A stretch of DNA of 64,000 nt from contig BFEA01000370.1 of NCBI GenBank assembly GCA_003427395.1, forward strand, positions 397,042 to 461,041, given 5' to 3'. This DNA is from Chara braunii. Its lineage: Eukaryota > Streptophyta > Charophyceae > Charales > Characeae. How positions within the stretch are numbered: the stretch's first letter is position 1; the number at the start of each line of letters is the position of its first letter. Below the pieces are notes generated by a model. The model was not told the DNA's origin, did no database searches, and was given only the letters and a program-made list of their open reading frames with translations. Made by a program: the position numbers and the translations under genes. Of the stretch, positions 41,677 through 52,000 are shown one piece after another.

Positions 41677-44478
41677 GTGCAGTGTACACCTGCGCCCTCC
41701 TCAGTAGTGGGCTTCCCGACATCTCGATCGCGGTTCGCCCCTCTTGCTACTGGAGCTGAGGTATCGCAGAACTCGACAGAGTGTACTCAGCCCTCTGTCG
41801 CAGTACCGTTTGCGCCTCTGCACACCACCGTCTCCACTCCTTCCCCGCCGCGACTACCGACGCGTCGAGCCATTCGCTCAACCTGTTGTCGCGAGCAACT
41901 CGCTACTCGCGAGGACGTTGTGTCCTCTTTTCTGAACTTGAGCATGCTCCAGGCTCGTCAGAAGCGACTCACCCTCCATGTCGCTGCCTTGTGTCGCCTT
42001 CTCACCATCCTCTCTGACCCTGATCGCACCCTCCCGATCATTCCAGTAGGACTGGGGACCTCCACGAGGGTGTACTCAGCACTGTGGGATGCCGATTCTC
42101 AGGGCGACTTCATTCACCCACGTGTAGTGAAAGAAACCCGCTTACCCACGACCGGGTCTCCGACTCCCATCTCTGTCACCCTAGGGGATGACAAGGCCCA
42201 ACGCTTCTTTGATCAGACGGTCACCGACCTCCCTTTCTTCCTCTCTCTCGAGACGACTGATCGTACCCCGGCGTCTCGTCGCCACCACTCCTCCGCACAT
42301 TTCGATGTGATGGAGACGGGGTACGACTTCATTCTCGGCACTTCGTGGTCTCGTTGGTTCCACAACACTGAGGCCGATTGGGCGACCAACACTCTCGTTC
42401 TCAAAACGAAGTGTGGACAGACGTATCGCGTACCTTTCATAGGTACCACCGCGACACCATGCCCCGATCCTCCTCCCCCGGAGCCTTCCGTGCCCACACC
42501 ATCTCCTTCTATCACTGTCACCTCGCCTCGGCAGTTCGCTCACTTCATCCGACAGGACGACGTCACCTTCTTTATGGTGAACGTGACGGATCTCTTACAC
42601 TATGATCCACCCTGTCCCGACGTCGAGCTCATCCCTCTGGAGCCAGATCCTCCTTCGATCTCCATGGTTCCCATCTCTACGTCCCACCCTCCGCCGTCCG
42701 TCGAGTCCACCTCGCCGTCGCGCGCTGACGCTGATGCTGCGAAACTCGCACGTTATACGGCTGACATGGAGCCCGCAGTTCGTGACCTCATCCAAGAATA
42801 CCACGACATTTTCCCATCGTCGTTCTCGTACGCCGGCATCCCACTGATGCGTGACGTCCAGCACTCCATCCAGCTTGTGCCTGACGATCGTGTTCACCAC
42901 GAGGCACCCTACAGACTCTCGATCCCCGAGGCCACCGAACTCAAGCGTCAGCTTGAGGAACTCCTGAGACGGGGTTTTATTAAACCCATCAACTTCCCGT
43001 GGGGTGCACCCGTCCTCTTTGCTCGCAAAGCGGATGAAACTCTCCGTCTCTGCATCTACTATCGTGGTCTCAACCGCTACACGGTTAAGAATAGCTACCT
43101 CATGCCTCATTCCGACGAGCTGTTCGACCGCCTAGCAGGCAACCGCTTCTTTACGAAGATTGATCTTCGTCTCGGTTACTATCAGATCCACGTCGCTGCA
43201 GCCGACCAGCCGAAGACCGCGTTCCGATCGCGCTTCGGCCACTATGAGTTTACAGTGATGCCATTCGGCCTCACCAAAGCACCCGCCACCTTCCAGAGGG
43301 CGATGAACGATATCTTCAGGGACATCCTGGAGCAGTACGTTCTCGTCTACCTCGACGATATTTTGGTCTACAGTCATACCCTTGAGGAGCACCTCAAACA
43401 CCTCCACGACGTCCTTGACCGCTTGCGAAGACATGGTTTCTACGCCAAGCTGAGCAAGTGTCGCTTTGCCCAGCACAAAGTGGATTTCTTAGGACACTAC
43501 GTGTCTGACCAGGGTCTCCACATGGACGACGCGAAGATCGCTGCTTTTGAGGAGTGGCCCACTCCCACATCCGCCAAGCAGCTTCGCAGCTTCCTAGGCC
43601 TGACCAGCTACTATAGTAATTTCATTCGGGGATACGCTAGGTATTCCTACGTCCTTACCTCCACCCTCTTTCAGAAGAACCCACCCTGGGCTTGGACACC
43701 CCTCCACGAGGACGCCTTCCGCCCCCTCAAGAAGGCGGTGACATGCACACCGGTTCTTCACCTACCCGATTTTGATCGCCCTTTTATCCTTACCACCGAT
43801 GCGTTAGACTTTGCTGTAGGAGCAGTGCTTTCTCATGTCTTCCCCTCCTCTCCTGACTCCTCTCATCCTCGTATCCCTCGCTTCCCACCACCTACCCCTA
43901 CCACTGGTTCCCGATTGACGCCTACTCGTCCAGCTACTGACGAACGTTCGTTTAACCATTCTCCTACCATCGCCGAGGATGGCACTGTCGAGTCTCACTT
44001 AGGTGATTGTCTAATAGCCTTCTACCCCCGTCAACTTCTGCCTGCCGTGATAAACTACAGTGCTGATGAACGTGAGGTTCTTGCTGTAATTTATGTCGCT
44101 CGGCACTGGCGTCACTACCTGCACGGGACACCTTTCACGGTGCGCATGGACAACTCAGTTGTCCAGGCTTTTCTGACAAATCCAAAACTCAGTCGTCGAC
44201 AGGCTTGCTGGTGGCGTGACCTATCCGAGTTTAGTTTTACCACTGACCACATCAAGGGTGAGACTAATCGGGTCGCAGATGCCTTATCCTGGCGCCATGA
44301 CCATGACCAGGAGCAGATCCAACTCTCTTCCATCTCGGTCACCACTGTCCACCACTCGCTGATCGACGAGTTTCATACTCAGTACCACCACTGCCCCGAC
44401 TATCGCGACATTCACGCGACCCTTCGGAGTGGCAAAACCGTCCCGAACTACTCTCTCGGGGACAGCGGTCTTGTGTAG
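41677..44478 (+). CDS. pol: Gypsy pol: protease, reverse transcriptase, RNase H
   Basis: An open frame of 933 codons. Protease: STRVYSALWDADSQGDFIHP and, 85 residues on, GYDFILGTSWSRWF. The usual catalytic D-S/T-G is D-A-D here, so activity is doubtful. RT: FARKADETLRLCIYYRGLN, KIDLRLGYYQIHV, FGLTKAPATFQ and VYLDDILVYS, with the catalytic pair at about 43354-43359. RNase H: FILTTDALDFAVGAVL, then an inserted Pro/Ser-rich loop of about 70 residues, YSADEREVLAVI, VRMDNSVV and IKGETNRVADALSW. It ends at a TAG (44476-44478) in the linker before the integrase. The integrase continues in the same frame, so this stop is a lesion or a readthrough site within one polyprotein. Confidence 0.9.
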   Translation: MQCTPAPSSVVGFPTSRSRFAPLATGAEVSQNSTECTQPSVAVPFAPLHTTVSTPSPPRLPTRRAIRSTCCREQLATREDVVSSFLNLSMLQARQKRLTLHVAALCRLLTILSDPDRTLPIIPVGLGTSTRVYSALWDADSQGDFIHPRVVKETRLPTTGSPTPISVTLGDDKAQRFFDQTVTDLPFFLSLETTDRTPASRRHHSSAHFDVMETGYDFILGTSWSRWFHNTEADWATNTLVLKTKCGQTYRVPFIGTTATPCPDPPPPEPSVPTPSPSITVTSPRQFAHFIRQDDVTFFMVNVTDLLHYDPPCPDVELIPLEPDPPSISMVPISTSHPPPSVESTSPSRADADAAKLARYTADMEPAVRDLIQEYHDIFPSSFSYAGIPLMRDVQHSIQLVPDDRVHHEAPYRLSIPEATELKRQLEELLRRGFIKPINFPWGAPVLFARKADETLRLCIYYRGLNRYTVKNSYLMPHSDELFDRLAGNRFFTKIDLRLGYYQIHVAAADQPKTAFRSRFGHYEFTVMPFGLTKAPATFQRAMNDIFRDILEQYVLVYLDDILVYSHTLEEHLKHLHDVLDRLRRHGFYAKLSKCRFAQHKVDFLGHYVSDQGLHMDDAKIAAFEEWPTPTSAKQLRSFLGLTSYYSNFIRGYARYSYVLTSTLFQKNPPWAWTPLHEDAFRPLKKAVTCTPVLHLPDFDRPFILTTDALDFAVGAVLSHVFPSSPDSSHPRIPRFPPPTPTTGSRLTPTRPATDERSFNHSPTIAEDGTVESHLGDCLIAFYPRQLLPAVINYSADEREVLAVIYVARHWRHYLHGTPFTVRMDNSVVQAFLTNPKLSRRQACWWRDLSEFSFTTDHIKGETNRVADALSWRHDHDQEQIQLSSISVTTVHHSLIDEFHTQYHHCPDYRDIHATLRSGKTVPNYSLGDSGLV

Positions 44479-45621
44479 TGGCACGGTTCACAAGGCACTA
44501 GAGAGCCCCGTATTTGCGTTTCCTCCACTGGACAGCTACGTGTCCGAGCAGTAAAAGAGTTCCATGACCAGGCAGCCGCCGGTCATATGGGCTTCCACAA
44601 GACGTTGACTCGTGTGAGCCGCCTGTATGTCTGGCCGAAGCGCAAGGACTTTGTGAAGGACTACGTCGCAGAGTGTCCCACCTGTCAGGAGGTGAACAGT
44701 GCGAACCACTTGCCTTATGGTTTGCTCCAGCCTCTTCCTATCCCTGAGGGTCATTGGCAGTCCATCTCGATGGACTTTATCGGTCCTCTTCGTCCTCCGA
44801 CCCCCCGCGGTCATGATGCTATCCTGGTCGTCGTCGACCGCTTCACGAAGCACGCACGCTTTGTTCCGTGCCGCTATGCCATCAGTGCACGTGAGGTCGC
44901 CGGCATCGTGTTTGACCGAGTCGTACGTGACCACGGCTTAGCATTAAGCATCATATCTGACTGTGACCCGGACTTTACCATCCGATTCTGGCGACGGCTC
45001 CACGAGGTGTACGGCAGTCAGCTCCGCTTCTCCTCGTCATACCATCCTCAGACTGATGGTCAGACCGAGATCACAAACAAAACTCTCGGGGATATTCTTC
45101 GAAAGATTGTTCGTGATGACCAGCAATGGGATCTCCATCTTGCCCACGCGGAGATAGCCTACAACCACGCCGTCTCGCCAGCCACGGGGATGTCGCCTTA
45201 CTATTGCGACCTCGGCTATCACCCTCGTGTTTCCGCGGACTTCCTCCGACCGTCACAGATGCACCCCGATACGAGTTGTCCCGCGCTGGATGATTGGGTT
45301 GCACACATGACATTGATCATGAAGACCGCACATGAGCACAAAGCCGCTTCCCAGACTCGCATGGCAGCACGTGCGAACCAATCGAGGATGGATCATCCAT
45401 TCAAAGTCGGTGATGATGTGCTTATGGACGCCCGCCACTTACAGCTCGAAGCAGACACGCTTCGCAAGTTTCGGCGTCGCTTCTTTGGCCCATGCCACAT
45501 CCTCCAGGCCGTCGGTTCTAACACGGCATCTAGCCCGGTCAGCTTCCGTGTGAAGCTGCCCGACTACCTACACCAGACTCGTGTGCACGATGTTTACCAC
45601 GTCTCGTTACTGTGTCCTTAG
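44479..45621 (+). pseudogene. pol: Gypsy integrase
   Basis: Same frame as the RT, after one TAG. Inserts the DNA copy into chromatin. The zinc domain has FHDQAAAGHMGFHK and ECPTCQE (H-H-C-C). The catalytic core has SMDFIGPL (Asp), SDCDPDF (Asp) and YHPQTDGQTEITNK (Glu), the D,D-35-E triad. The C-terminal GPY/F-like region follows: FKVGDDVLMDARHL, FRRRFFGPCHIL and VHDVYHVSLLCP. It stops at a TAG (45619-45621) beyond which the frame continues into the chromodomain. Confidence 0.88.
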
Positions 45622-46031
45622 CACAGACCGTCTGAGCGTTTCGCTGGACGACCATACGAGCACCCTCCAACCATCATGGCGGACGGCCACGAGGAGTTCC
45701 TCGTTTCAGACATCATTGGTCATCGAGTCACCGATGACAACCCTCCCCACGTCGAGTATCTCGTACGTTGGAAGGGTTACCCTGATGAGGAGGCTACCTG
45801 GGAGCCCCTCGAGCACTTGCAGCACGCTCGCATGTTGGTGCGTGCCTTTATCGTGCTCGTCGTGCTGGGTTCACTGCTCCTCCTCGGCCCACCGACCCTC
45901 CTCCTTCTCCCCCGGCTGAAGAGACCGCTGAAGTCGAGCCTACTCCATCTTTGGCAGACCTTCAGCAGCAGCCAGATGCTTCAGAGCGTCCACAACGCAC
46001 TCGTCGTCGTCCTGCTCGATACGACGATTGA
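45622..46031 (+). pseudogene. pol: Gypsy chromodomain and C-terminal tail
   Basis: Same frame as the integrase. EEFLVSDIIGHRVTDDN, VEYLVRWKGYPDEEATWEPL and EHLQHARMLV form a chromodomain, which in chromoviruses directs insertion to methylated-histone chromatin. The aromatic cage positions look kept (Y/W in YLVRW, W in TWEP). After VRAF the frame is lost; one extra base near 45851 (GCCTTTATCG) restores a basic tail ending RPQRTRRRPARYDD and a TGA at 46029. This end is typical for the family, so a one-base deletion in a T run is likely. Confidence 0.85.
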
Positions 46032-47166
46032 CTCTGACTTACCTTCCCACGTCTTTGACTTCTCAGTACTCCATCCACTCCAGTTTTGCTACTTCGGCTC
46101 GTCGACGTTGCGGCTCTTCCTCGACGGCATTCCGAACTTCTCATCGTGGACGTCATCGGCAACTTCATGGACTTCGTCACGATCAGCTCTGCCCACTTCA
46201 GACGTCACCACTCTCTTACCACTTTACCCTGTACAGTACCCTGCTTGTGTCGCATGATGGTCTCCCTTTAGCCGGGTTCCTCTAAGTTGGGCTCTCCCTT
46301 GGTATACGCATAGGCATTGGGACCATAGCGTTGCCCTGGCTTCCCATCTTACGGATCTAGCTCCGACTTCCCCACCTTAGGAGTCATTTGCATGATTCCC
46401 TTACCCATCACCTTTCTACCCTGTGCCGGCCCTCACGCCCTAGTTAGGTAGCCCCGCATGCTTCATCTAGGTGCGCCCAGTATACCAGGCTCCCTTGTTC
46501 CCTTGCATGGTCGACCCTCCATAGCGGTCACCCCTTTAGTCGAGCATTACCCGCCCTGATGGTCTATCAGTTAGGGTCATTGGTTTTGTTCGCTCCTAGT
46601 TCCCTTCCCTCATTGAGTCTGATGACATGTGTTCTCCCTGTCACTATGTGTGGATGCCCTTATGAGTTTCCAACCCCTAAGCTGCATTCGCCACCCTCAG
46701 AGACCATCCCAGCTTTTGGTTTGCGACACACTTCTCCTGTGACATATGGTTGTCTTGTTGTTGCTTGTTGCTCTCAGACTGAGGCTACTGCCTTTGACAT
46801 TTTTAGGATTCAGTTGTCTTGCTTTTGTTGTTCTTAGGACTTATACACTAGTCAATTGTTCCCAGACTGAGGCTACTGCCTCCAACATTCTAAGATCTAG
46901 TTGTCACTACTTTCTGCTTTCCTAGGACATGCATACTAGTTAGTTGCTTCTGCTTTCCTAGGACATGTATGCTTTCTGCTTTTACTTAGGCTGTTAGCTG
47001 TGACATTGTTGTTTGTGACATTTTCTAGCCTAGGTTGCATCACATGGACTCAGCATGGAGCTTGCTACGCATCCTAGACTACTCAGGTTTTCTTTTCTTT
47101 GGTAGAGTTCCGCTTCTTGGCGGAGGCATGTTTGTATCTAGGCGATCCATCACAGGCTGAGGATCG
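46032..47166 (+). other. Gypsy 3' untranslated region
   Basis: 1.1 kb without coding. CTCAGACTGAGGCTACTGCC-type phrases recur at about 46776-46800 and 46860-46885, and TTCCTAGGACATG(C/T)AT at about 46918 and 46955. No strong polypurine tract is obvious immediately before the 3' LTR, which is unusual for an LTR element and may reflect decay. Confidence 0.7.
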
Positions 47167-47476
47167 TGTAGCGGACCTCTGGTTGGCCTGTGAGACCAGC
47201 CCCTTGGCCTGTTCTCACAGGCCTGTGTTCTATTCGGGGCAGTCCAGTCCAGGCCGGTACCTCTGTCGGTACCAGCCAGTCCAGTCCAGTCCCGTCAGTC
47301 CGCTGGGGTATACCCCAGCAGTTGTCTGTTTTCATCATCATTCTTCACTTGCACATTTTGGAGTACGTGCGTTGGAGTCTTGGGTGGGGAGTTGCGCTGT
47401 GCATCTTGCTCCCCCCTTCTTCCTCCATCTCCATCTCTATCACTAGCGGAGCGCCACACCTGGTGGGTCTGCTACA
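47167..47476 (+). repeat. 3' LTR of gypsy element
   Basis: 310 bp, same length as the 5' LTR with only substitutions (about 15). It is followed directly by the ACCTA duplication. Confidence 0.93.
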
Positions 47477-47481
47477 ACCTA

Positions 47482-47699
47482 CCACACTGTTATACCGCAT
47501 CAAACGCGGGGACGCAGCCATTCGGGTGGCATGCTTTATGTTCTAGACAGTAAGCTTGACAAAGGTCTTATGCGGCGGGGGATGGGCAGCCTTCTGGATG
47601 GTAATCTCCAAAGCCAACACTCTCCCACACACCACACGCAACCCTCTCACACGCGCACTCATACCCGTGTTGGCTGAAGACCTTACTGATGCGGACTGG
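47482..47699. other. Unassigned
   Basis: Continues the pre-insertion site of the gypsy element; no gene recognised. Confidence 0.3.
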
Positions 47700-47826
47700 G
47701 GGGATCCAGCTCACTGTCTCAGTTTGATGGCACCAAGAGTGCCACAGGCGCACGTAGGGATTGAACTCACAACCTCCTCAAAGCCACTTGCGTGCCTAAC
47801 CAATTGAGCTAGGACGCTGGATGGAG
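47700..47826 (-). mobile_element. tRNA-derived SINE family A, head-only copy
   Basis: On the minus strand: CCTAGCTCAATTGGTTAGGC (A box, about 47797-47816) and GAGTTCAATCCCTAC (B box, about 47755-47769), then GGCACTCTTGGTGCC. The body of the family is missing after about 60 bases. It lies head to head with the next SINE across an A-rich spacer (47851-47872). Confidence 0.7.
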
Positions 47827-47872
47827 CCCAGATTCTTCTATTGCAGGAGAAAAAAAAAAACAAAAAAAAAAA

Positions 47873-48250
47873 CTGGCCTAGCTCAATTGGTAAGGCACGC
47901 AAGTGGCATTCAGGAGGTCTTGGGTTCAATCCCCGTTGGCCTCATGTACCCTTCTGGGCAAGCTTGGCGCCCGCCACCTAGAGATATGCCATTGGTCCCC
48001 CTGAGTGGCATTGAGGAGAGACTGCTGGTGTTCATAGGGGGAGGAGACGGGAGGGGAGGCTCAGTGACTGGCCCATCGAAGAAGCTCGGTCCTGATGCTG
48101 CCGGCTGACCCCTGGCCGGTATCGCCCACCTGCTATAGCAGGTATCGCACCTGGTGGTGGGTGCAGCTCCCGCATGTTCCCTCGTTGGACGCTTGAGCAC
48201 GGATGTGGCTGCTGCGGGGTTCCCCGTAATACTATAATGACAATAAAAAA
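47873..48250 (+). mobile_element. tRNA-derived SINE family A, best copy
   Basis: A box TAGCTCAATTGGTAAGGC from 47879, B box GGTTCAATCCC at 47923-47933, with spacing as in a tRNA gene. The body contains GGCGCCCGCCACCTAGAGAT, CCCCTGGCCGGTATCGCCC, a CCACCTGCTATAGCAGGTA hairpin and GGGGTTCCCCGTAATACTAT, ending in AATGACAATAAAAAA. Length is about 375 bp. The tRNA part is too diverged in its stems to name the parent tRNA safely. Confidence 0.82.
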
Positions 48251-48762
48251 GGCCTGAAAGGCCGTCCTGTCCAGATTTGGCAGGTAATTGAATTGGGCTT
48301 ACTTTCACTTTGGAATGGTACCACCCTTTTAAGGCCTGCTATGCAGTAACGTGGCGACATTTTCTGCCTTGGTATGTTTTTTTAGCATTTGGCGGCTGCA
48401 TTTCCCATGTCTTACGACCCGGTTGGTTTTATGACTCGGTTCAGGATCCTTTATCGGACCGATTTATCGATATCTTTCCATTTTTGCTATCTGCCCGAAT
48501 CTTGGCATGTTTCAAACCAGGCCGTTGGGATCTGCTCATTCCGATTTTTGTGCGCATGAATCTGTTCGGCTTCTGGTAGTGCGGGACTGTGCATGCCTAG
48601 CACGGGGTGTGCACACTTGACATGGGACAGTTTTTTTATATTCGCATAAATCTGGTCGTCTTCCGGCTTTAAGTGACTGTGCATTCCTTGGGGCCCGTAA
48701 GGGCACCGAGGGACTGAGCATACCGGGCATGGGACGATTTTTTGGTGCTTTATTGTTCCCTC
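48251..48762. repeat. Unassigned stretch ending in two units of about 100 bp
   Basis: The plus frame 48310-48579 is open but has no motif. CGCATGAATCTGTTCGGCTT..CATGGGACAGTTTTTT (about 48553-48640) is followed by a similar unit, CGCATAAATCTGGTCGTCTT..CATGGGACGATTTTTT (about 48643-48745), a tandem duplication. Confidence 0.5.
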
Positions 48763-48925
48763 TTTTTTTTTTTTTCTTTTTTTTTTTTGAAAAGCCCTTC
48801 GAAAACCCACTATCTCGGCGGTGGTGAGAGAACCGCCAGGATTGAGGGTTTCCCCGTTGGGCCGCTCCATCTATTGGTGGGGAGCTACACCTGCTGAGAA
48901 CCGGGCCCAGCGTCCCTTTAGAAAC
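48763..48925 (-). mobile_element. SINE-like poly(A) retroposon family B
   Basis: A T-rich tail (48763-48788), then GGCGGTGGTGAGAGAACCGC, CTCCATCTATTGGTGGGGAG and GAACCGGGCCCAGCGTCCCT. GGCGGT..ACCGCC can form a hairpin, and the equivalent in the 22.6-kb copy (GGTGGT..ACCACC) re-pairs with changed bases, so an RNA stem seems to be kept. Confidence 0.7.
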
Positions 48926-49009
48926 AACATGTGGCACTGAGAGAATCATTTGTACGACAGGGCTGTAACCTTTGTATTCTCTACCCGGGGCATTCCCGTA
49001 TTTCCCTGG

Positions 49010-52000
49010 GGCTGTAGCAATCTCCTCACCTCTGTCGGAACACCCATTGTCGTCAATAATATCAGCCCTGATAGGCAGCCCCCCGAAGTAGTAAGTGTAG
49101 ACAGTTTGCAGAACCTCTTTAAACCTGCTTTACATTTGTGCGACATCTATAGGCAACTTCATCTATCTAAAAGAGCATATACATGTCTGAGGTCGAGGGG
49201 AGAGGCTGGTCTATCCAACTCACGTATTGATCTATTTCTTATATCACAAACACTCATTGGGCTGGTTACAGTTGCAGAGATTTAGTCCCTCAGTCCCTGC
49301 GCTCTTTCGACCACAAAGGCATAGTCTTGGGCCTATCCTTTCACCACCACCTTTCACGAGGCCCGGGATTTTACAAATTTAATGCCTCGCTTCTTAAACT
49401 AACAGACCTCAACATGTTGGGGGAACAATTCTTGTCCTATTGGTCTATGCAAAAAAAGGGGTATTCATCAATAGTGGATTGGTTCAATTTGGGAGTCGCT
49501 AAGCTTAGAGAACACATTAAAAAAAAATCCATCCAGCAGGCCAGACTCCAAAAAGCCACTATTGATCAGCTCCTCCACATGCTAGAACAATGAGACCGAA
49601 AAATGAGAGACCATCCACTAGACACACCGACATTTGCACAACTGCAAGAGGCAAGGGATCACCTCCAAGCCTACTTGGACCGCCGAGCAAAAACTTTGAG
49701 GATTCAAGCCAGGGTGAAAAAAGACCAAACCGAGGGCACTATGGCTAGATCTTTTTTTCTCAAAGTCAAAAGTAGGGCAAGAAACAACATGGTGCCCTCC
49801 CTGCGCCACCCCTTTCACCCCCACTTACCTGACGCCACCAATTCATATAGGATAGTGGACTATGCAACACAATACTACCAGCACCTTTTCACGCCAAAGA
49901 ACACACAATAGGGAGAGGAGGCAATCGTGAATGCTAGAACTATGTTGTTACATAAACTATCGACCCTCCTCTCCCAACGACAGAAGGAGTTGTTAGAAGC
50001 GCCCCTTGCATCTCATGAGATCCTCTAAGATTTGTCAGAAATGGAAGAAGAAAAAACTCCGGGTTTGGACGCCTTCCCCAAGGAGTTTTGGCTCCACTTC
50101 TGGCCCACGTTGAACAAGGATTTGATAGAATATATCAATGCAGTCCAAACCGAAGGCCGCTTTGGAGATCTTATGAGTCAAGGAGTAACCACACTCCTAT
50201 ACAAGAAAGGTGACAGGACAGAGATTAGGAACTACCGTCTGATTACCCTGTTCCCAGTCCCCTACAAATTGGTGGTTAAACCACTGTGCAACCATCTTCT
50301 TCCCAACGTGCCCCACCTTATCCATATGGATCAGACGGGCCTCATGCCCAGGCGGAATATCCAAGACAATATTATGCTCGTCAACGAAACCGTCAGATAT
50401 GCGAAACAGAGGAGAATCAACACGACTATATTATTTATCGACTTCGAAAAGGCGTATGATCACGTAGACTGACACTTCTTGGACCTCTGCCTGGATAAGA
50501 TGAACTTTGGGCCCTCATTCAGACAATGGATAAACACTCTGCACCATGGGGCAGCAACCAACATTATGTTGAATGGTCACTTATCACCCCCATTTCCCCT
50601 CCACAGATCGCTCAGACAAGAGGACCCAATTGCCCCTTTGTTTTTCGTCATGGTCATGAAGGCCTTAGCTTCACTTATAAGAAAGGATCGCGATTCCAGA
50701 ACTACCCCCGCACAAAATTTTGGTGACGTCCCTGTTCGCGGGTGACCTCACTGTTCTATTAAAAGCCACATCGGACAGTCTCAGAGCCTTAGCAGAGATC
50801 ATTCACCTGTTCTCCATCGCAACAGATATGAAGGTGAATTGGGGGGCAAAAATCAAAGGTTGGTGGTTGTGACCAGAGGATGTCCCCCCACCAGACATTC
50901 CATAAGTCAATTGGCGTCCAAGGGAGGAGGCAATCAGGATACTTGGGGTGCGCCTCACAGCCATGGGCCCCCCAAAGGACCATGGGGACCAACTAGTCCA
51001 AACTGCTATCCAAACCATGGCTAAGTGGAAACGCCTCCACACCTCAATAGTTGGAAGAATTATTGCCATCAATAACATTATTCTGGTCACCATCTGGTAT
51101 AAAACAGCCTTTTGGGCGCTGCATCCCAAACAACTAACTCATCTCAAGGAGGCGATAGCAGCATACCTGTGGACAAATGACTAGGAACACAGGAAATGCA
51201 TCAAGGGGTGGCATGGGCCCAAGTAACTCAACCAAGGAGCAAAGGGGGACTTGATATCATTGATCCTCAGGACCAGATCAAAGCTCTCATCTTTAAAATC
51301 ATCAACAGGTTACTTATGGTAGATGATATCCCATGGGCCCCGCTAGCTCACACTCAAATAACGAAGCTCGCCCCTTCGATGTCAGTGAACAAATCAATCC
51401 ATCCCCTTTAGTGGTTCACGAACCCGGCCTGGTCCATCCCAACAGTCCCAAGGAGGGGAGCACACCACTCTAATACGAATGTTGCAAAGATGGACTTGGC
51501 AAATGACCCTTTGTGGACCTCGCTCCTGACCTTGTGGAGAGACATAGAACCAAATAAACTATGCACCCCGATCAAATGGCACGAAGTCTGGAGACAACCT
51601 TGGTTCGGGAACCCCCAGCTGCTGAACCAGCAAGGACAACCATTTTCCATCCGACAAGAATCACACTGGTTGTCCTGGGTAGAAAAAGATATTTTTGCAA
51701 TTAGAGACGTGTGGGACATCAGACTCAACACATGGAAAACCGCAACGCAACTACCGTCCCAGCTTAAAAGTACCAAGAACCGGGAGGAAAAACTGCAGCA
51801 ATTCTATGACGTTGTTCCCTTAGCCTGGCTGCGCATCCTCAAATAGGGCCCATCCCTCCACAAAGGAGACTGGGTGGTCCGAACCGAATCAAGTCACATC
51901 CCCATGACAATCTACAAGGTCCAAACCCGCACGGCAACACAAACTCAGCTCCAGGCCTACACACCGGCATTGCCAGGCGTCAGATTCACCCGCTTGACAA

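Larger units (their letters stand above)
37071..47476 (+). mobile_element. Ty3/gypsy chromovirus, complete, with 5-bp target duplication
   Basis: Two 310-bp LTRs (37071-37380, 47167-47476) start with TGTAGCGGACC and end GGTCCGCTACA or GGTCTGCTACA. ACCTA precedes the left LTR (37066-37070) and follows the right one (47477-47481), a perfect target duplication. A tRNA-iMet primer site follows the left LTR. Internal order is a long leader, gag, protease, RT, RNase H, integrase, chromodomain and 3' untranslated region. The LTRs differ at about 15 of 310 sites by my count, so the insertion is not recent. Total 10.4 kb including a gap. Confidence 0.92.

Noticed and set aside
37071-47476. Integrated virus with an envelope gene
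   Set aside because: Between integrase/chromodomain and the 3' LTR there is no further ORF, so this is a plain retrotransposon.
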